Source of the DNA: Microbacterium sp. AZCO | GTDB taxonomy: Bacteria; Actinomycetota; Actinomycetes; Actinomycetales; Microbacteriaceae | Length of the DNA: 64,000 nt | Direction of reading: 5' to 3' | Assembly: GCF_039614715.1 (NCBI RefSeq) | Contig: NZ_CP154857.1 | Span: 2,542,001-2,606,000 of the forward strand | Shown here: positions 1 to 8,393 of the stretch, one piece after another | Position numbering within the stretch: the stretch's first letter is position 1 | How the letters are laid out: every line of letters begins with the position of its first letter | Translations under genes and position numbers: made by a program | The notes under the pieces: generated by a model | Seen by the model: the letters and a program-made list of their open reading frames with translations, nothing else | Told to the model about the DNA's origin: nothing | Database searches by the model: none

Positions 1-1
1 G

Positions 2-2266
2 TCGACGCTGCTGCGCGCCCTCTCGGGCCTGCACACTCACGTCGACGGCGGGTGGGTCGACGGGGCGCTTCAGGTCGCCGGACACCCGCGCACGGCCGTG
101 CCGCCGCGCGACCTCTCGCGGCTCGTCGGGGTCGTGCCGCAGCATCCCCGCGAGGCGTTCGCGACGGAGCTCGTGCGCGACGAGATCGGGCTCGCACTCG
201 AACTGCGCGGCGTCGCGCGGACGATCGTCGCGGCGCGCGTCGCCGAGGTCGCCGCTCGGGTGGGGATCGAGCCGCTGCTCGACCGGCCGACCCGCGGGCT
301 CTCCGCGGGCGAGGCGACGCTCGTCGCCCTCGCGGCGGCCGTGGTCGAGCGGCCGATCGTGCTCCTCGTCGACGAGCCCTTCGCCGACCTCGACTCTCGC
401 GCCCGTGCGCGCGTGGCGGCGCTGCTCGACGCACTCGCGCACGAGGCCGGGATGTGCGTCGTCGTCGCGGAGCACCGCGTGGCGGGGCTCGTCGCCATGG
501 CCGATGTGCGGCTCCGCATCCGGAATGGCGTCCTCGTCGACGGAGTGGTCGCGCCGGCCGTCGCGCTGTCCGTGGCGCCGGCCGTGGCGCCGGACGCCCC
601 CGTCGTGCTGCGCGCGGAGGGGGTGACGGTGCGCCACCGGGGCGTCGTGGCGGTGGATGCCGCGATCCTGTCGCTCCGCGCCGGCGAGCTCGTCGCGCTC
701 GTCGGGCCGAACGGCGCGGGCAAGTCGACCCTGCTCGCGGCGCTCACGGGAGACCCGCGCGTGACGGCCGAGGGTCGCGTGGCCCTCGTACCCGATGCCT
801 CCGACGACCTCTTCGTGTCCGATTCCGTGGCGGCGGAGTGCCGGCGCGCCGACCGCCGATCGACGGCGAGGACGGCCACGCGCTTCGCCCGCTTCCTGGG
901 TCTGGATCCGGACAGCCGGGAGTTCGCCGCGCGCCTGGCGCGGCATCCCCGTGACCTGTCCGTGGGCGAGCGACGGTGCCTCGCGCTCGCGATCCAGCTT
1001 GCCGGGTCGCCCACGACGCTCCTCGTCGACGAGCCCACCCGGGGCCTCGATCCCGACGCGCGCCGGCTCGTCTGGGCGGCGCTGACCTCGCTCGCCGCCG
1101 ACGGCGCTGCCGTGCTCGTCGCCTCGCACGAGCCAGAGGTCGCGGCGGCCGCCGACCGCGTGCTCCCGATGCGTGGCGGGGTCGTGGGTGCGGTTGTGGC
1201 AGATGCGGGGGCGGCGCGGGCGCACTCGGCGATCCCCGATGCGGTGCCCGTCGATGCTCCAGGATCGCGCGGGGCGTCGCGGGAGGCGCCCGCCGACCAG
1301 AACCCGCGCGTCGACACCCTAGGGTCTCGCCGAGACCATGCGCTGCCGGCGCGGACAACGGATGGTTTCGACGAGACCCTAGGGTCGCGACGCGGTGCGA
1401 ATGAGGCGCACGACGACCGGCAGCGCCCGAGACCCGGCCGGCACCGGGGCGGGCGCCTCGCCCTGGTCGCGCTCATCGCCGCGAACGTCGTCGCGCTGGG
1501 CGCGTTCTGCTGGCCGCTCGTCGCGAACGCGGTTCCCGCGGACGCGCAGGCGGCCGTGCCCGCCGCGGCGCTCGGGCTCGCTCCCCTCGCGGCGCTCGTC
1601 GTCGTCGCGACGCTCGACGGCACGGTGCGATCCGCGCACATGCTGGCGCTGCTCGGCACGCTCGCGGCGATCGGCGCGGCCGTGCGCATCGCGAGCACCG
1701 GCGTGGGCGGCGTCGAGGCCGTGTTCATCCTGCTGATCCTCGCGGGCCGCGCCTTCGGCGCACGGTTCGGGATGCTGCTGGGTATGGCGACGATCGCGCT
1801 GTCGACGCTCGTCACCGGAACGTTCGGACCGTGGACGCCGTTCCAGATGTTCGCCTGCGCCTGGGTCGGCGCGGGTGCAGGGCTCCTCCCCCGCCGCGTG
1901 TCGGCGCGCACGGAGATCGCGATGCTGTGCGTCTACGGCGTCCTCGCGTCCTACGCCTTCGGCCTCATCATGAACTTCTGGTACTGGCCGTTCGCCGTGG
2001 GGTTCGGCACCGACATCTCGTACACGCCGGGAGCCCCGCTCAGCCTCAATCTGTCGAGATTCCTGCTGTACTCGCTCGTCACGTCGACCCTCAGCTGGGA
2101 TACGCTTCGGGCGATCACGACGGTGGTCGGGATCCTCGTCATCGGCCGGGCCGTGCTCAGCGCCCTCCGTCGCGCGAAGCCGCTGACCGCGGCAGCCCTC
2201 CCCTCGTCCCTCTCCCGATCGGGAGCCTCGACGCACGCGGGACGATCGCCGCTGACGTCGGCCTGA
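2..2266 (+). CDS. ECF-type transporter: tandem ABC ATPase domains fused to an S component (5' partial)
   Basis: The frame is open from the window edge, which cuts the first Walker A after its Lys (STLLRALSG remains). ATPase domain 1 shows a Q-loop (GVVPQHP), the signature LSAGE near 300, Walker B LLVDEPFADLD near 365 and the switch His (AEHR). Domain 2 has Walker A GPNGAGKST near 710, the signature LSVGE, Walker B LLVDEPTRGLD and the switch His SHE. Its Q-loop position reads VPDAS, so the Gln appears to be lost. A linker follows, then from about 1450 a six-helix hydrophobic region resembling ECF S components (GPWTPFQM motif). The family imports vitamins or cofactors by ATP-driven toppling of the S component. 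An EcfT partner is expected upstream, outside the window. The substrate is unknown. The neighbour metH needs cobalamin, which is only a weak hint. The stop is the TGA at 2264. Confidence 0.85.
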   Translation, partial: STLLRALSGLHTHVDGGWVDGALQVAGHPRTAVPPRDLSRLVGVVPQHPREAFATELVRDEIGLALELRGVARTIVAARVAEVAARVGIEPLLDRPTRGLSAGEATLVALAAAVVERPIVLLVDEPFADLDSRARARVAALLDALAHEAGMCVVVAEHRVAGLVAMADVRLRIRNGVLVDGVVAPAVALSVAPAVAPDAPVVLRAEGVTVRHRGVVAVDAAILSLRAGELVALVGPNGAGKSTLLAALTGDPRVTAEGRVALVPDASDDLFVSDSVAAECRRADRRSTARTATRFARFLGLDPDSREFAARLARHPRDLSVGERRCLALAIQLAGSPTTLLVDEPTRGLDPDARRLVWAALTSLAADGAAVLVASHEPEVAAAADRVLPMRGGVVGAVVADAGAARAHSAIPDAVPVDAPGSRGASREAPADQNPRVDTLGSRRDHALPARTTDGFDETLGSRRGANEAHDDRQRPRPGRHRGGRLALVALIAANVVALGAFCWPLVANAVPADAQAAVPAAALGLAPLAALVVVATLDGTVRSAHMLALLGTLAAIGAAVRIASTGVGGVEAVFILLILAGRAFGARFGMLLGMATIALSTLVTGTFGPWTPFQMFACAWVGAGAGLLPRRVSARTEIAMLCVYGVLASYAFGLIMNFWYWPFAVGFGTDISYTPGAPLSLNLSRFLLYSLVTSTLSWDTLRAITTVVGILVIGRAVLSALRRAKPLTAAALPSSLSRSGASTHAGRSPLTSA
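1308..1393. repeat. 86-bp inverted-repeat element inside the ECF gene linker
   Basis: Two 22-nt arms at 1308-1329 and 1372-1393 are inverted copies with 2 mismatches. Both contain ACCCTAGGGTCTCG or its complement. An extra small hairpin (GGTCTCG/CGAGACC) lies at 1323-1337. The element falls exactly in the low-complexity linker between ATPase domain 2 and the membrane part and keeps the frame open, encoding the repeated peptide TLGSRR twice. Confidence 0.6.
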
Positions 2267-2292
2267 CACCACTGATCCTCCGGTTCCACGAC

Positions 2293-2377
2293 GGGATACC
2301 GCGGCCAGGCGAGAAGGGAGGGATGCCGCGGCCAGAGGCGACGGCGGGAGGGATGCCGCGGCCAAGCCCGGGAGGGA
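2293..2377. repeat. Imperfect tandem repeat between convergent genes
   Basis: The motif GGGATGCCGCGGCCA starts at 2320 and 2350, with a variant at 2293 and a truncated copy at 2374. The spacings are 27, 30 and 24 bp, all multiples of three. It fills the gap between the ECF gene stop and the metH stop. Read in the metH frame beyond its stop codon it would encode a LAAASLP-type repeat. No other gene is visible here. Confidence 0.6.
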
Positions 2378-5300
2378 TCAGACGGAGAAGTACTTCGCCT
2401 CGGGGTGGTGGAAGACGAAGGCGTCGGTCGACTGCTCGGGGTGCAGCTGCAGCTCCTCGCTGAGCTCGACGCCCATGCGCTCGGGACGGAGGAGCTCGAC
2501 GACCTTGCGGCGGTCCTCCATGTCGGGGCACGCGGGGTAGCCGAGCGAGAAGCGCGCGCCGCGGTACTCGAGCTTGAACAGGCCCGCCGTGTCGGCGGGG
2601 TCCTCGTCGGCGAAGCCGAGCTCCGACCGGATGCGGGCGTGCCAGAACTCGGCGAGCGCCTCGGTCAGCTGCATGACGAGGCCGTTGAGCTCGTAGTAGT
2701 CGCGGTAGTGGTTGCCGGCGAAGAGCTCGGCCGTCACCGAGTCGATGTGGGCGCCGGCCGTGACGAGCTGCACGGGCAGCACGTCGACCTGACCGGACTC
2801 GCGCGAGCGGACGAAGTCCGAGAGGCACAGGTGCCGGTCGCGGCGCTGGCGCGGGAATGTGAAGCGCAGGCGCTCAATGCCGACGGCGCCGCCCGACCCG
2901 CCGTCGGGCGCGAGCAGCCCGGCGGGCCCGAGAAGACCGGAGGGATCGTCGCCGTGGTGCAGCACGACGAGGTCGTCGCCCTCGGACACGACCGGGAAGT
3001 AGCCGTACGCCACCGAGGGATCGAGCATCCCCTCGCCGAGAATGCGGTCGAGCCAGTAGCGCAGGCGCGGGCGACCCTCGCGCTCGACGAGCTCCTCGTA
3101 CGTGAGACCGCCCTCGCCGCGCCCGGGCTTGAGACCCCACTGACCCATGAAGGTCGCGCGCTCGTCGAGGAACGCGGCGTAGTCGGCGAGCGCGACACCG
3201 CGGACGATGCGCGTACCCCAGAAGGGCGGGGCGGGAAGGGGATTGTCGGCTGCCACGTCCGACCGCTCCGGCATCGCCTCGGGCTCGGTCAGCGTGAGCT
3301 TCGACGACGCGCGGTGGATGCGCTTCTTGAGCGGCGGCAGGCCGACCTCGTCGGGCGACGCGCCGCGGGCCACCCGCACGAGCGGCTCCATGAGGGCGAG
3401 ACCCTCGAACGCGTCGCGGGCGTAGCGCACCTCGCCGTCGAAGAGCGAGGCCAGATCGTCCTCGACGTAGGCCCGCGTGAGTGCGGCGCCGCCGAGGATG
3501 ACCGGCCACTTCTTCGCGAGACCCCGCGACTGGAGCTCCTCGAGGTTCTCCTTCATGACGACCGTCGACTTCACGAGCAGGCCCGACATGCCGATCACGT
3601 CGGCGTCGTGCTCTTCGGCCGCGGCGATGATGTCGGCGATCGGCTGCTTGATGCCGAGGTTCACGACGTCGTAGCCGTTGTTCTTCAGGATGATGTCGAC
3701 GAGGTTCTTGCCGATGTCGTGCACGTCGCCGCGGACGGTCGCGAGCACGATGCGGCCCTTGCCGGCGGCATCCGACTTCTCCATGTGGGGCTCGAGCAGC
3801 GCGACGGCGTTCTTCATGACCTCCGCCGACTGCAGCACGAACGGCAGCTGCATCTCGCCCGAGCCGAAGCGCTCGCCGACGACCTTCATGCCCTCGAGGA
3901 GGTGGACGTTGATGATGTCGAGAGCCGAGAGCCCGCCCTCGCGGGCGAGGTCGAGATCCGCCTCGAGGCCCTTCGCCTCGCCGTCGATGATGCGGCGCTC
4001 GAGGCGCTCGCCGACGGGCAGGGCCGCGAGCTCAGCGGCGCGCTGGTCGCGCAGGGCGGCCGTGTCGACCCCCGCGAAGAGGTCGAGCATGCGCGCCAGG
4101 GGGTCGTAGGTGACGGACCCGTCGGCGTCGTACTCGCGGCGGTCCCACACGAGGTCGAGCGCGACCCGGCGCTGCTCTTCGGGCACCGAGGCGAGCGGCA
4201 CGATCTTGGCCGCGTCGATGATGCCCGACGAGAGGCCCGCCTCGACGGCCTCGTGCAGGAAGACCGAGTTGAGCACCATGCGCGCGGCGGGGTTGAGGCC
4301 GAACGACACGTTCGAGACGCCGAGGGTCGTGTGGATGCCGGGGTACTTCGTCGTGATGGCGCGGATGGCCTCGATCGTCTCGATCGCGTCGCGACGCGTC
4401 TCCTCCTGCCCGGTCGCGATCGGGAACGTGAGGCAGTCGACGATGATGTCGGAGACCTCGAGGCCCCACTCCCCCACGAGCGAGTCGATGAGGCGCGACG
4501 CGATGCGCACCTTCCCCTCGGCGGTGCGGGCCTGGCCGTGCTCGTCGATCGTCAGCGCCACGACGGCCGTGCCGTGCTCCTTGACGAGCGGCATGATGCG
4601 GCCGAAGCGGCTCGTGGGTCCGTCGCCGTCCTCGTAGTTGACCGAGTTGACGACGGGCCGGCCGCCGATGAGCTCGAGTCCCGCGCTGATCACGGCGGGC
4701 TCCGTCGAGTCGATGACGAGCGGAAGGGTGGATGCCGACGCGAAGCGCGAGACGATCTCACGCACGTCGGCGACCCCGTCGCGACCGACGTAGTCGACGC
4801 ACACGTCGAGCAGGTGCGCGCCGACGCGGATCTGATTGCGGGCGATCTCGACGCAGTCGTCCCAGCGCTCCTCGAGCATCGCCTCGCGGAACGCCTTCGA
4901 CCCGTTCGCGTTGGTGCGCTCGCCGATCGCGAGGTACGAGGCATCCTGATCGAAGGGGACGTGCTGGTAGAGGGATGCCACACCCGGCTCCTTGACCGGG
5001 TGTCGCGACTCCGCGAGCGCGAGCGGGCGGAGCCGGTCGACGACGGCCTTGAGGTGCTCGGGCGTCGTGCCGCAGCATCCACCCACCAGACCCAGGCCGA
5101 ACTCGCGGACGAACTGCTCGTGCGCGTGGGCCAGCTCGTCGGGTGACAGCGGGTAGTGGGCGCCGTCGGCGGTGAGCACGGGCAGGCCGGCGTTGGGCAT
5201 GCAGGCCACGGGCACGGGCGAGTGCTTCGACAGGTGCCGCAGGTGCTCGCTCATCTCGGCGGGGCCGGTGGCGCAGTTGAGGCCGATCGCGTCGACGCCG

Positions 5301-6004
5301 AGCGGGGCGATCGCCGTGAGCGCCGCCCCGATCTCCGAGCCCATGAGCATCGTGCCGGTCGTCTCGACCGTGACCTCGACGAAGATCGGCAGACGGATGC
5401 CTCGCGCGACGATCGCCTGACGGCAGCCGTTGATCGCGGCCTTCGTCTGGAGGAGGTCCTGCGACGTCTCGACGAGGAACGCGTCGGCGCCCCCGTCGAT
5501 GAGCCCCTCGGCCTGCAGCGCGAAGGTCTGCTTGAGGTTGTCGTACGTCGTGTGGCCGAGGCTCGGGAGCTTCGTGCCGGGGCCGATCGATCCGAGCACC
5601 CAGCGCACGCGACCGTCCGCCGCTTCGGCCGCCTCGACGCGCTCGCGTGCGATGCGGGCGCCCGCCTCGGCGAGCTCGCCGATGCGGTCCTCGATGCCGT
5701 AGTCTCCGAGGTTCGACCAGTTCGCCCCGAACGTGTTGGTCTCGACGGCGTCGATCCCGACCGCGAGGTAGTCGTCGTGGATCGCCGCGATCATGTCGGG
5801 GCGCGAGACGTTGAGGATCTCGTTGCAGCCCTCGAGCTGCTGGTAGTCGTCGAGCGTCGGCTCGTACCGCTGCAGCATCGTGCCCATCGCCCCGTCGGCG
5901 ATGACGACGCGGGTGGTCACGGCGTCGAGCAGCGCCTGTGCCCGCGCGGGCCGCGGCACGCCGTCGATGTCGAGGGCGAAGCGGGGGGCGGGCGCGGTGC
6001 TCAT
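2378..6004 (-). CDS. metH: Cobalamin-dependent methionine synthase MetH
   Basis: The 1208-residue product is full length for the family (E. coli MetH is 1227 residues). It transfers a methyl group from methyltetrahydrofolate to homocysteine through enzyme-bound cobalamin in the cytoplasm. Domains in order are: homocysteine-binding barrel (residues 25-330) with the zinc cysteines in GLNCATGP and GGCCGTT; folate-binding barrel (about 345-620); cobalamin cap and Rossmann domain (about 650-890) with the cofactor-ligating DVHDIGKN near residue 760; and the C-terminal AdoMet reactivation domain (about 910-1200, AGAHIDSVTAELF). The start ATG at 6004 lies 7 nt after a TAAAAT box, suggesting a leaderless message. 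The gene follows the oxidoreductase gene on the same strand with a 42-nt gap. No cobalamin riboswitch is evident in that short gap. Confidence 0.97.
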   Translation of the reverse strand: MSTAPAPRFALDIDGVPRPARAQALLDAVTTRVVIADGAMGTMLQRYEPTLDDYQQLEGCNEILNVSRPDMIAAIHDDYLAVGIDAVETNTFGANWSNLGDYGIEDRIGELAEAGARIARERVEAAEAADGRVRWVLGSIGPGTKLPSLGHTTYDNLKQTFALQAEGLIDGGADAFLVETSQDLLQTKAAINGCRQAIVARGIRLPIFVEVTVETTGTMLMGSEIGAALTAIAPLGVDAIGLNCATGPAEMSEHLRHLSKHSPVPVACMPNAGLPVLTADGAHYPLSPDELAHAHEQFVREFGLGLVGGCCGTTPEHLKAVVDRLRPLALAESRHPVKEPGVASLYQHVPFDQDASYLAIGERTNANGSKAFREAMLEERWDDCVEIARNQIRVGAHLLDVCVDYVGRDGVADVREIVSRFASASTLPLVIDSTEPAVISAGLELIGGRPVVNSVNYEDGDGPTSRFGRIMPLVKEHGTAVVALTIDEHGQARTAEGKVRIASRLIDSLVGEWGLEVSDIIVDCLTFPIATGQEETRRDAIETIEAIRAITTKYPGIHTTLGVSNVSFGLNPAARMVLNSVFLHEAVEAGLSSGIIDAAKIVPLASVPEEQRRVALDLVWDRREYDADGSVTYDPLARMLDLFAGVDTAALRDQRAAELAALPVGERLERRIIDGEAKGLEADLDLAREGGLSALDIINVHLLEGMKVVGERFGSGEMQLPFVLQSAEVMKNAVALLEPHMEKSDAAGKGRIVLATVRGDVHDIGKNLVDIILKNNGYDVVNLGIKQPIADIIAAAEEHDADVIGMSGLLVKSTVVMKENLEELQSRGLAKKWPVILGGAALTRAYVEDDLASLFDGEVRYARDAFEGLALMEPLVRVARGASPDEVGLPPLKKRIHRASSKLTLTEPEAMPERSDVAADNPLPAPPFWGTRIVRGVALADYAAFLDERATFMGQWGLKPGRGEGGLTYEELVEREGRPRLRYWLDRILGEGMLDPSVAYGYFPVVSEGDDLVVLHHGDDPSGLLGPAGLLAPDGGSGGAVGIERLRFTFPRQRRDRHLCLSDFVRSRESGQVDVLPVQLVTAGAHIDSVTAELFAGNHYRDYYELNGLVMQLTEALAEFWHARIRSELGFADEDPADTAGLFKLEYRGARFSLGYPACPDMEDRRKVVELLRPERMGVELSEELQLHPEQSTDAFVFHHPEAKYFSV

Positions 6005-6011
6005 CCGTGCG

Positions 6012-6017
6012 ATTTTA
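6012..6017 (-). promoter_or_regulatory. Putative -10 box of metH
   Basis: TAAAAT on the minus strand, 7 nt before the metH ATG. This fits a leaderless transcript. No convincing -35 box was found. Confidence 0.4.
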
Positions 6018-6046
6018 CCGAGGCGCGGGATGCCGCCTCCCGAGCG

Positions 6047-6847
6047 TTACGCGTTCTTGGCGTCGCGCCAGCGCAGCCACGCCCTGACGCGCTCGTAGTC
6101 GTAGTCGGGCCCGCCGAAGCCGAGCGTGAAGAGGCGCACGCCCGCGTCGTAGAGATGGTCGGCGAAATCCTCGTCGCGACGCTGCAGCTCGTTCGAGATG
6201 ACGAGATTCGAGGTGTCGCGCCCCTCCTTCTCGGCCCAGCGCTCGATGACCTCGAGCTTGGCCGGCAGGCCGTCGGGGCCGACGAAGCTGTGCCAGATGT
6301 CGGCGTGACGCGCGACGAGGCGCAGGGTCTTCTGTTCGCCTGCGCCGCCGATGAGGATCGGGATGCGGCGCGTCGGGGCGGGGTTGAGCTTGTCCCAGCG
6401 CGCCTCGATGCGCGCGAGTCCGTCGGCGAGGTCGTTCAGCCGCGTGCCGGGGGTGCCGAACTCGTACCCGTACTCGTCGTAGTCGCGCTGGAACCAGCCC
6501 GCGCCGGTGCCGAAGATGAACCGGCCCTCGCCGCCGTCCTTCGCCGAGATGTGGTCGATCGTGCGGGCCATATCGGCCTGCAGGTCGGGATTGCGGTAGC
6601 TGTTGCAGTTGACCAGGGCGCCGAACTCCACCCGCTCGGTCTGCTCCGCCCACGCGCCGAGCATCGTCCAGGACTCGAAGTGCAGGCCGTCGCGGTCGCC
6701 CGAGAGCGGGTAGAAGTGGTCCCAGTTGAAGAGGATGTCGACGCCGAGGTCTTCGAGACGGAGCACGGCGTCGCGAAGCTGCGGATAGGTGACGTGCTGC
6801 GGCTGGAGCTGGACGCCCAGCCGGACTGCGGTGTCGAGGAGAGGCAT
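6047..6847 (-). CDS. LLM-class F420-dependent oxidoreductase
   Basis: The 266-residue product has the bacterial luciferase-like (LLM) barrel. The N-terminal strand reads RLGVQLQPQ, followed by NWDHFYPL, the cofactor-proximal NPDLQADMARTIDHIS, GRFIFGTGAGW and IPILIGGAGEQKTLRLVARHAD. These are hallmarks of the F420-dependent branch, which uses reduced deazaflavin F420 to reduce or oxidise small molecules. The substrate cannot be read from the sequence. The ATG at 6847 (MPLLDTA) lies 7 nt after a TAGGCT box, which supports this start over the much longer open frame upstream. It is followed by metH on the same strand with its own -10-like box. Confidence 0.85.
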   Translation of the reverse strand: MPLLDTAVRLGVQLQPQHVTYPQLRDAVLRLEDLGVDILFNWDHFYPLSGDRDGLHFESWTMLGAWAEQTERVEFGALVNCNSYRNPDLQADMARTIDHISAKDGGEGRFIFGTGAGWFQRDYDEYGYEFGTPGTRLNDLADGLARIEARWDKLNPAPTRRIPILIGGAGEQKTLRLVARHADIWHSFVGPDGLPAKLEVIERWAEKEGRDTSNLVISNELQRRDEDFADHLYDAGVRLFTLGFGGPDYDYERVRAWLRWRDAKNA

Positions 6848-6854
6848 GCGGATC

Positions 6855-6860
6855 AGCCTA
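6855..6860 (-). promoter_or_regulatory. Putative -10 box of the LLM oxidoreductase gene
   Basis: TAGGCT on the minus strand, 7 nt from the ATG at 6847. This is the same spacing as at other probable leaderless starts in the window. Confidence 0.35.
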
Positions 6861-6927
6861 GGGGCGGGACGGGATGCCGGGGGCCGCGGTGGACCCCTCG
6901 ACGACCGCACCGATCGAGGGCGATGCC

Positions 6928-7878
6928 TCAGCGCGCGCGGCGGGCCTTGAGGAACCCGTCGATCGAGTCCCAGACCGCGACGCCGGCGAAGACGAAGCCG
7001 AGGATGACGCTCAGGATGCCGCCGACCTCGGCGCCGTCCCCGGGGATGACGGTCGGGAAGAAGTCGGTGTTGACGAGCAGCCCGTTGCTGAGCAGCCACA
7101 GCGCGGGCAGCGCGACCGCGGCATCGAGGACGAGGTTTGCGACGGCGAGTCCCGTCGTCCACCGGCCCCGCGCGAACACGGCGACGGCGAGGACCGCCTC
7201 GAGCGCCATGACGACGAACAGCCCCGTGATCCACCACGGCCAGAGCCCCGGGGCGAGGAACGACATCGTCTCGCCCCCGCCGACGGGCCAGCCCACGAAG
7301 TGATCCCAGAGCACGGCACCCGCCGCGATCACGAGGAAGACGAGCGATGCGACCATGTCGCCGAAGGTGGCGCCGGATGCCTTCGGCTCGGGGAGCCGAT
7401 CCGGGGTCCAGGGGCTCGGGTCCATCGTCTCGTGGCCGGTGCGCTCGAGGATGACGAACACGAGCGTGACCCAGAAGGCGACGTGCACGACGACTGCCAG
7501 CACGACGCTGACGACGGAGCCGAGGATTTCGCCGAAGCTCGCTCCGGCGAGCGTCTGCGCGAGCGCGACCCCGAAGGCCGCGCACACGGGCACGATCGCC
7601 CACAGCAGCTTGAGCAGACGCCACCAGTCGAGGTAGTACCGCGGTCCGACGAGCCACAGCGGACGCTCGAGATAGCCCGCCGCGAGCTTGTCGGGGTCGC
7701 CGAGCTCGCTGAGGACGTCGCGCTCGGCGGTTTCGGCCGGTTCACCGGCATCCACCCGCGCGTCGATCTGGTCGGCGATCGAGGCTCGCAGCTCGGCGGA
7801 CAGGTCGGCGCGCTGCTTGTCGGGCACGCTGCGCATCGCGGCGTCGATGTAGCGGTCGGTGAGGGTCGCGGTGGTCAT
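6928..7878 (-). CDS. HAAS/DUF1700-type membrane protein, partner of PadR
   Basis: The 316-residue product begins with a cytosolic helical segment of about 75 residues (TDRYIDAAMRSVPDKQRADL, then ELGDPDKLAAGYLERP). This matches the HAAS/permease-prefix domain that is often encoded beside PadR regulators and is thought to couple them to membrane proteins. It is followed by LVGPRYYLDWWRLLK and about seven hydrophobic segments. The ATG at 7878 overlaps the last codon and stop of the upstream padR-like gene (4 nt shared), so the pair is translationally coupled. The specific function is unknown. Confidence 0.8.
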   Translation of the reverse strand: MTTATLTDRYIDAAMRSVPDKQRADLSAELRASIADQIDARVDAGEPAETAERDVLSELGDPDKLAAGYLERPLWLVGPRYYLDWWRLLKLLWAIVPVCAAFGVALAQTLAGASFGEILGSVVSVVLAVVVHVAFWVTLVFVILERTGHETMDPSPWTPDRLPEPKASGATFGDMVASLVFLVIAAGAVLWDHFVGWPVGGGETMSFLAPGLWPWWITGLFVVMALEAVLAVAVFARGRWTTGLAVANLVLDAAVALPALWLLSNGLLVNTDFFPTVIPGDGAEVGGILSVILGFVFAGVAVWDSIDGFLKARRAR

Positions 7879-8216
7879 GATCGGTCCTTGGCGGGGAGAG
7901 CGTCGATCGAGGCGGCGACGCGGGCGAAGTCGGCGGTGAGGGCATCGGCGAGGCGTGCGCCGGCGGGGCTCGTGCGATAGAACTTGCGAGGCCGCGCCTC
8001 GTCGGTGTTCCACTCGCTCACGAGGTGGCCCTGCTTCTCGAGTCGTCGCAGCAGGGGGTAGAGGGTGTTGGCGTCGGTGTCGAAGCCGCGCGCGTCGAGC
8101 TCTTCGAGCAGGCCATAGCCGTAGCCCGGAGTCTCGAGCAGCCGCAGGCAGGCCAGCACGACGGTGCCGCGGCGCAGCTCCTGCAGGTGCGTCTCGAGGG
8201 CTTCGGTCTCGGTCAT
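7875..8216 (-). CDS. PadR-family transcriptional regulator
   Basis: The 113-residue product has the PadR winged-helix fold: LRRGTVVLACLRLL, GYGLLEELDARGF, then DANTLYPLLRRLEKQGHLVSEW and RKFYRTSPAGARL. That order of recognition helix and wing is typical, followed by a short dimerisation helix. PadR proteins are local repressors, often released by ligands or membrane stress. The ATG at 8216 is preferred to a GTG three codons upstream because that GTG lies inside the operator-like palindrome. It forms an operon with the HAAS protein gene. Confidence 0.9.
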   Translation of the reverse strand: MTETEALETHLQELRRGTVVLACLRLLETPGYGYGLLEELDARGFDTDANTLYPLLRRLEKQGHLVSEWNTDEARPRKFYRTSPAGARLADALTADFARVAASIDALPAKDRS

Positions 8217-8220
8217 GACT

Positions 8221-8248
8221 GACACTGTACTGTGTCTCGCACACTATA
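8221..8248 (-). promoter_or_regulatory. padR promoter with operator-like palindrome
   Basis: A minus-strand -10 box TATAGT lies at 8243-8248. Just downstream, GACACTGTACTGTGTC (8221-8236) is a palindrome with 7 of 8 base pairs matching. It covers the predicted transcription start and ends 5 nt before the ATG. This is typical of autorepression, but the sequence is not the classical ATGT/ACAT PadR site. Confidence 0.45.
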
Positions 8249-8284
8249 GGCAAGGGCACATTATCGGCCGACCCGATGTCCCTC

Positions 8285-8345
8285 GAGTTGCCCGAACAAC
8301 TGGCAACTCGGCGCCTGGTTGCGCGAAGAAGTGGCAACTCGGCGC
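8285..8345. repeat. Two tandem 31-nt hairpin repeats
   Basis: Two units with a 31-nt period agree at about 25 of 31 positions and share TGGCAACTCGGCGC. In the first, GAGTTGCC (8285-8292) pairs with GGCAACTC (8302-8309). The second ends with the same GGCAACTC at 8333-8340. It lies between divergent padR and menC, outside the padR promoter, and looks like a dispersed palindromic repeat. Confidence 0.5.
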
Positions 8346-8393
8346 GGGGGTGGCGGCGCGGGGGTGGGCGGTGCGGAGTGGCAGGATGGCCGC

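Noticed and set aside
2405..5146. Long plus-strand open frame opposite metH
   Set aside because: Shadow of metH codon bias; no domain or start signal.
6005..6046. Cobalamin or S-adenosylmethionine riboswitch before metH
   Set aside because: Only 42 bp separate the genes and the start looks leaderless, so there is no room for a riboswitch.
5156..7303. Plus-strand open frame across metH, LLM and HAAS genes
   Set aside because: It spans three genes on the other strand and has low-complexity charged content; not a gene.
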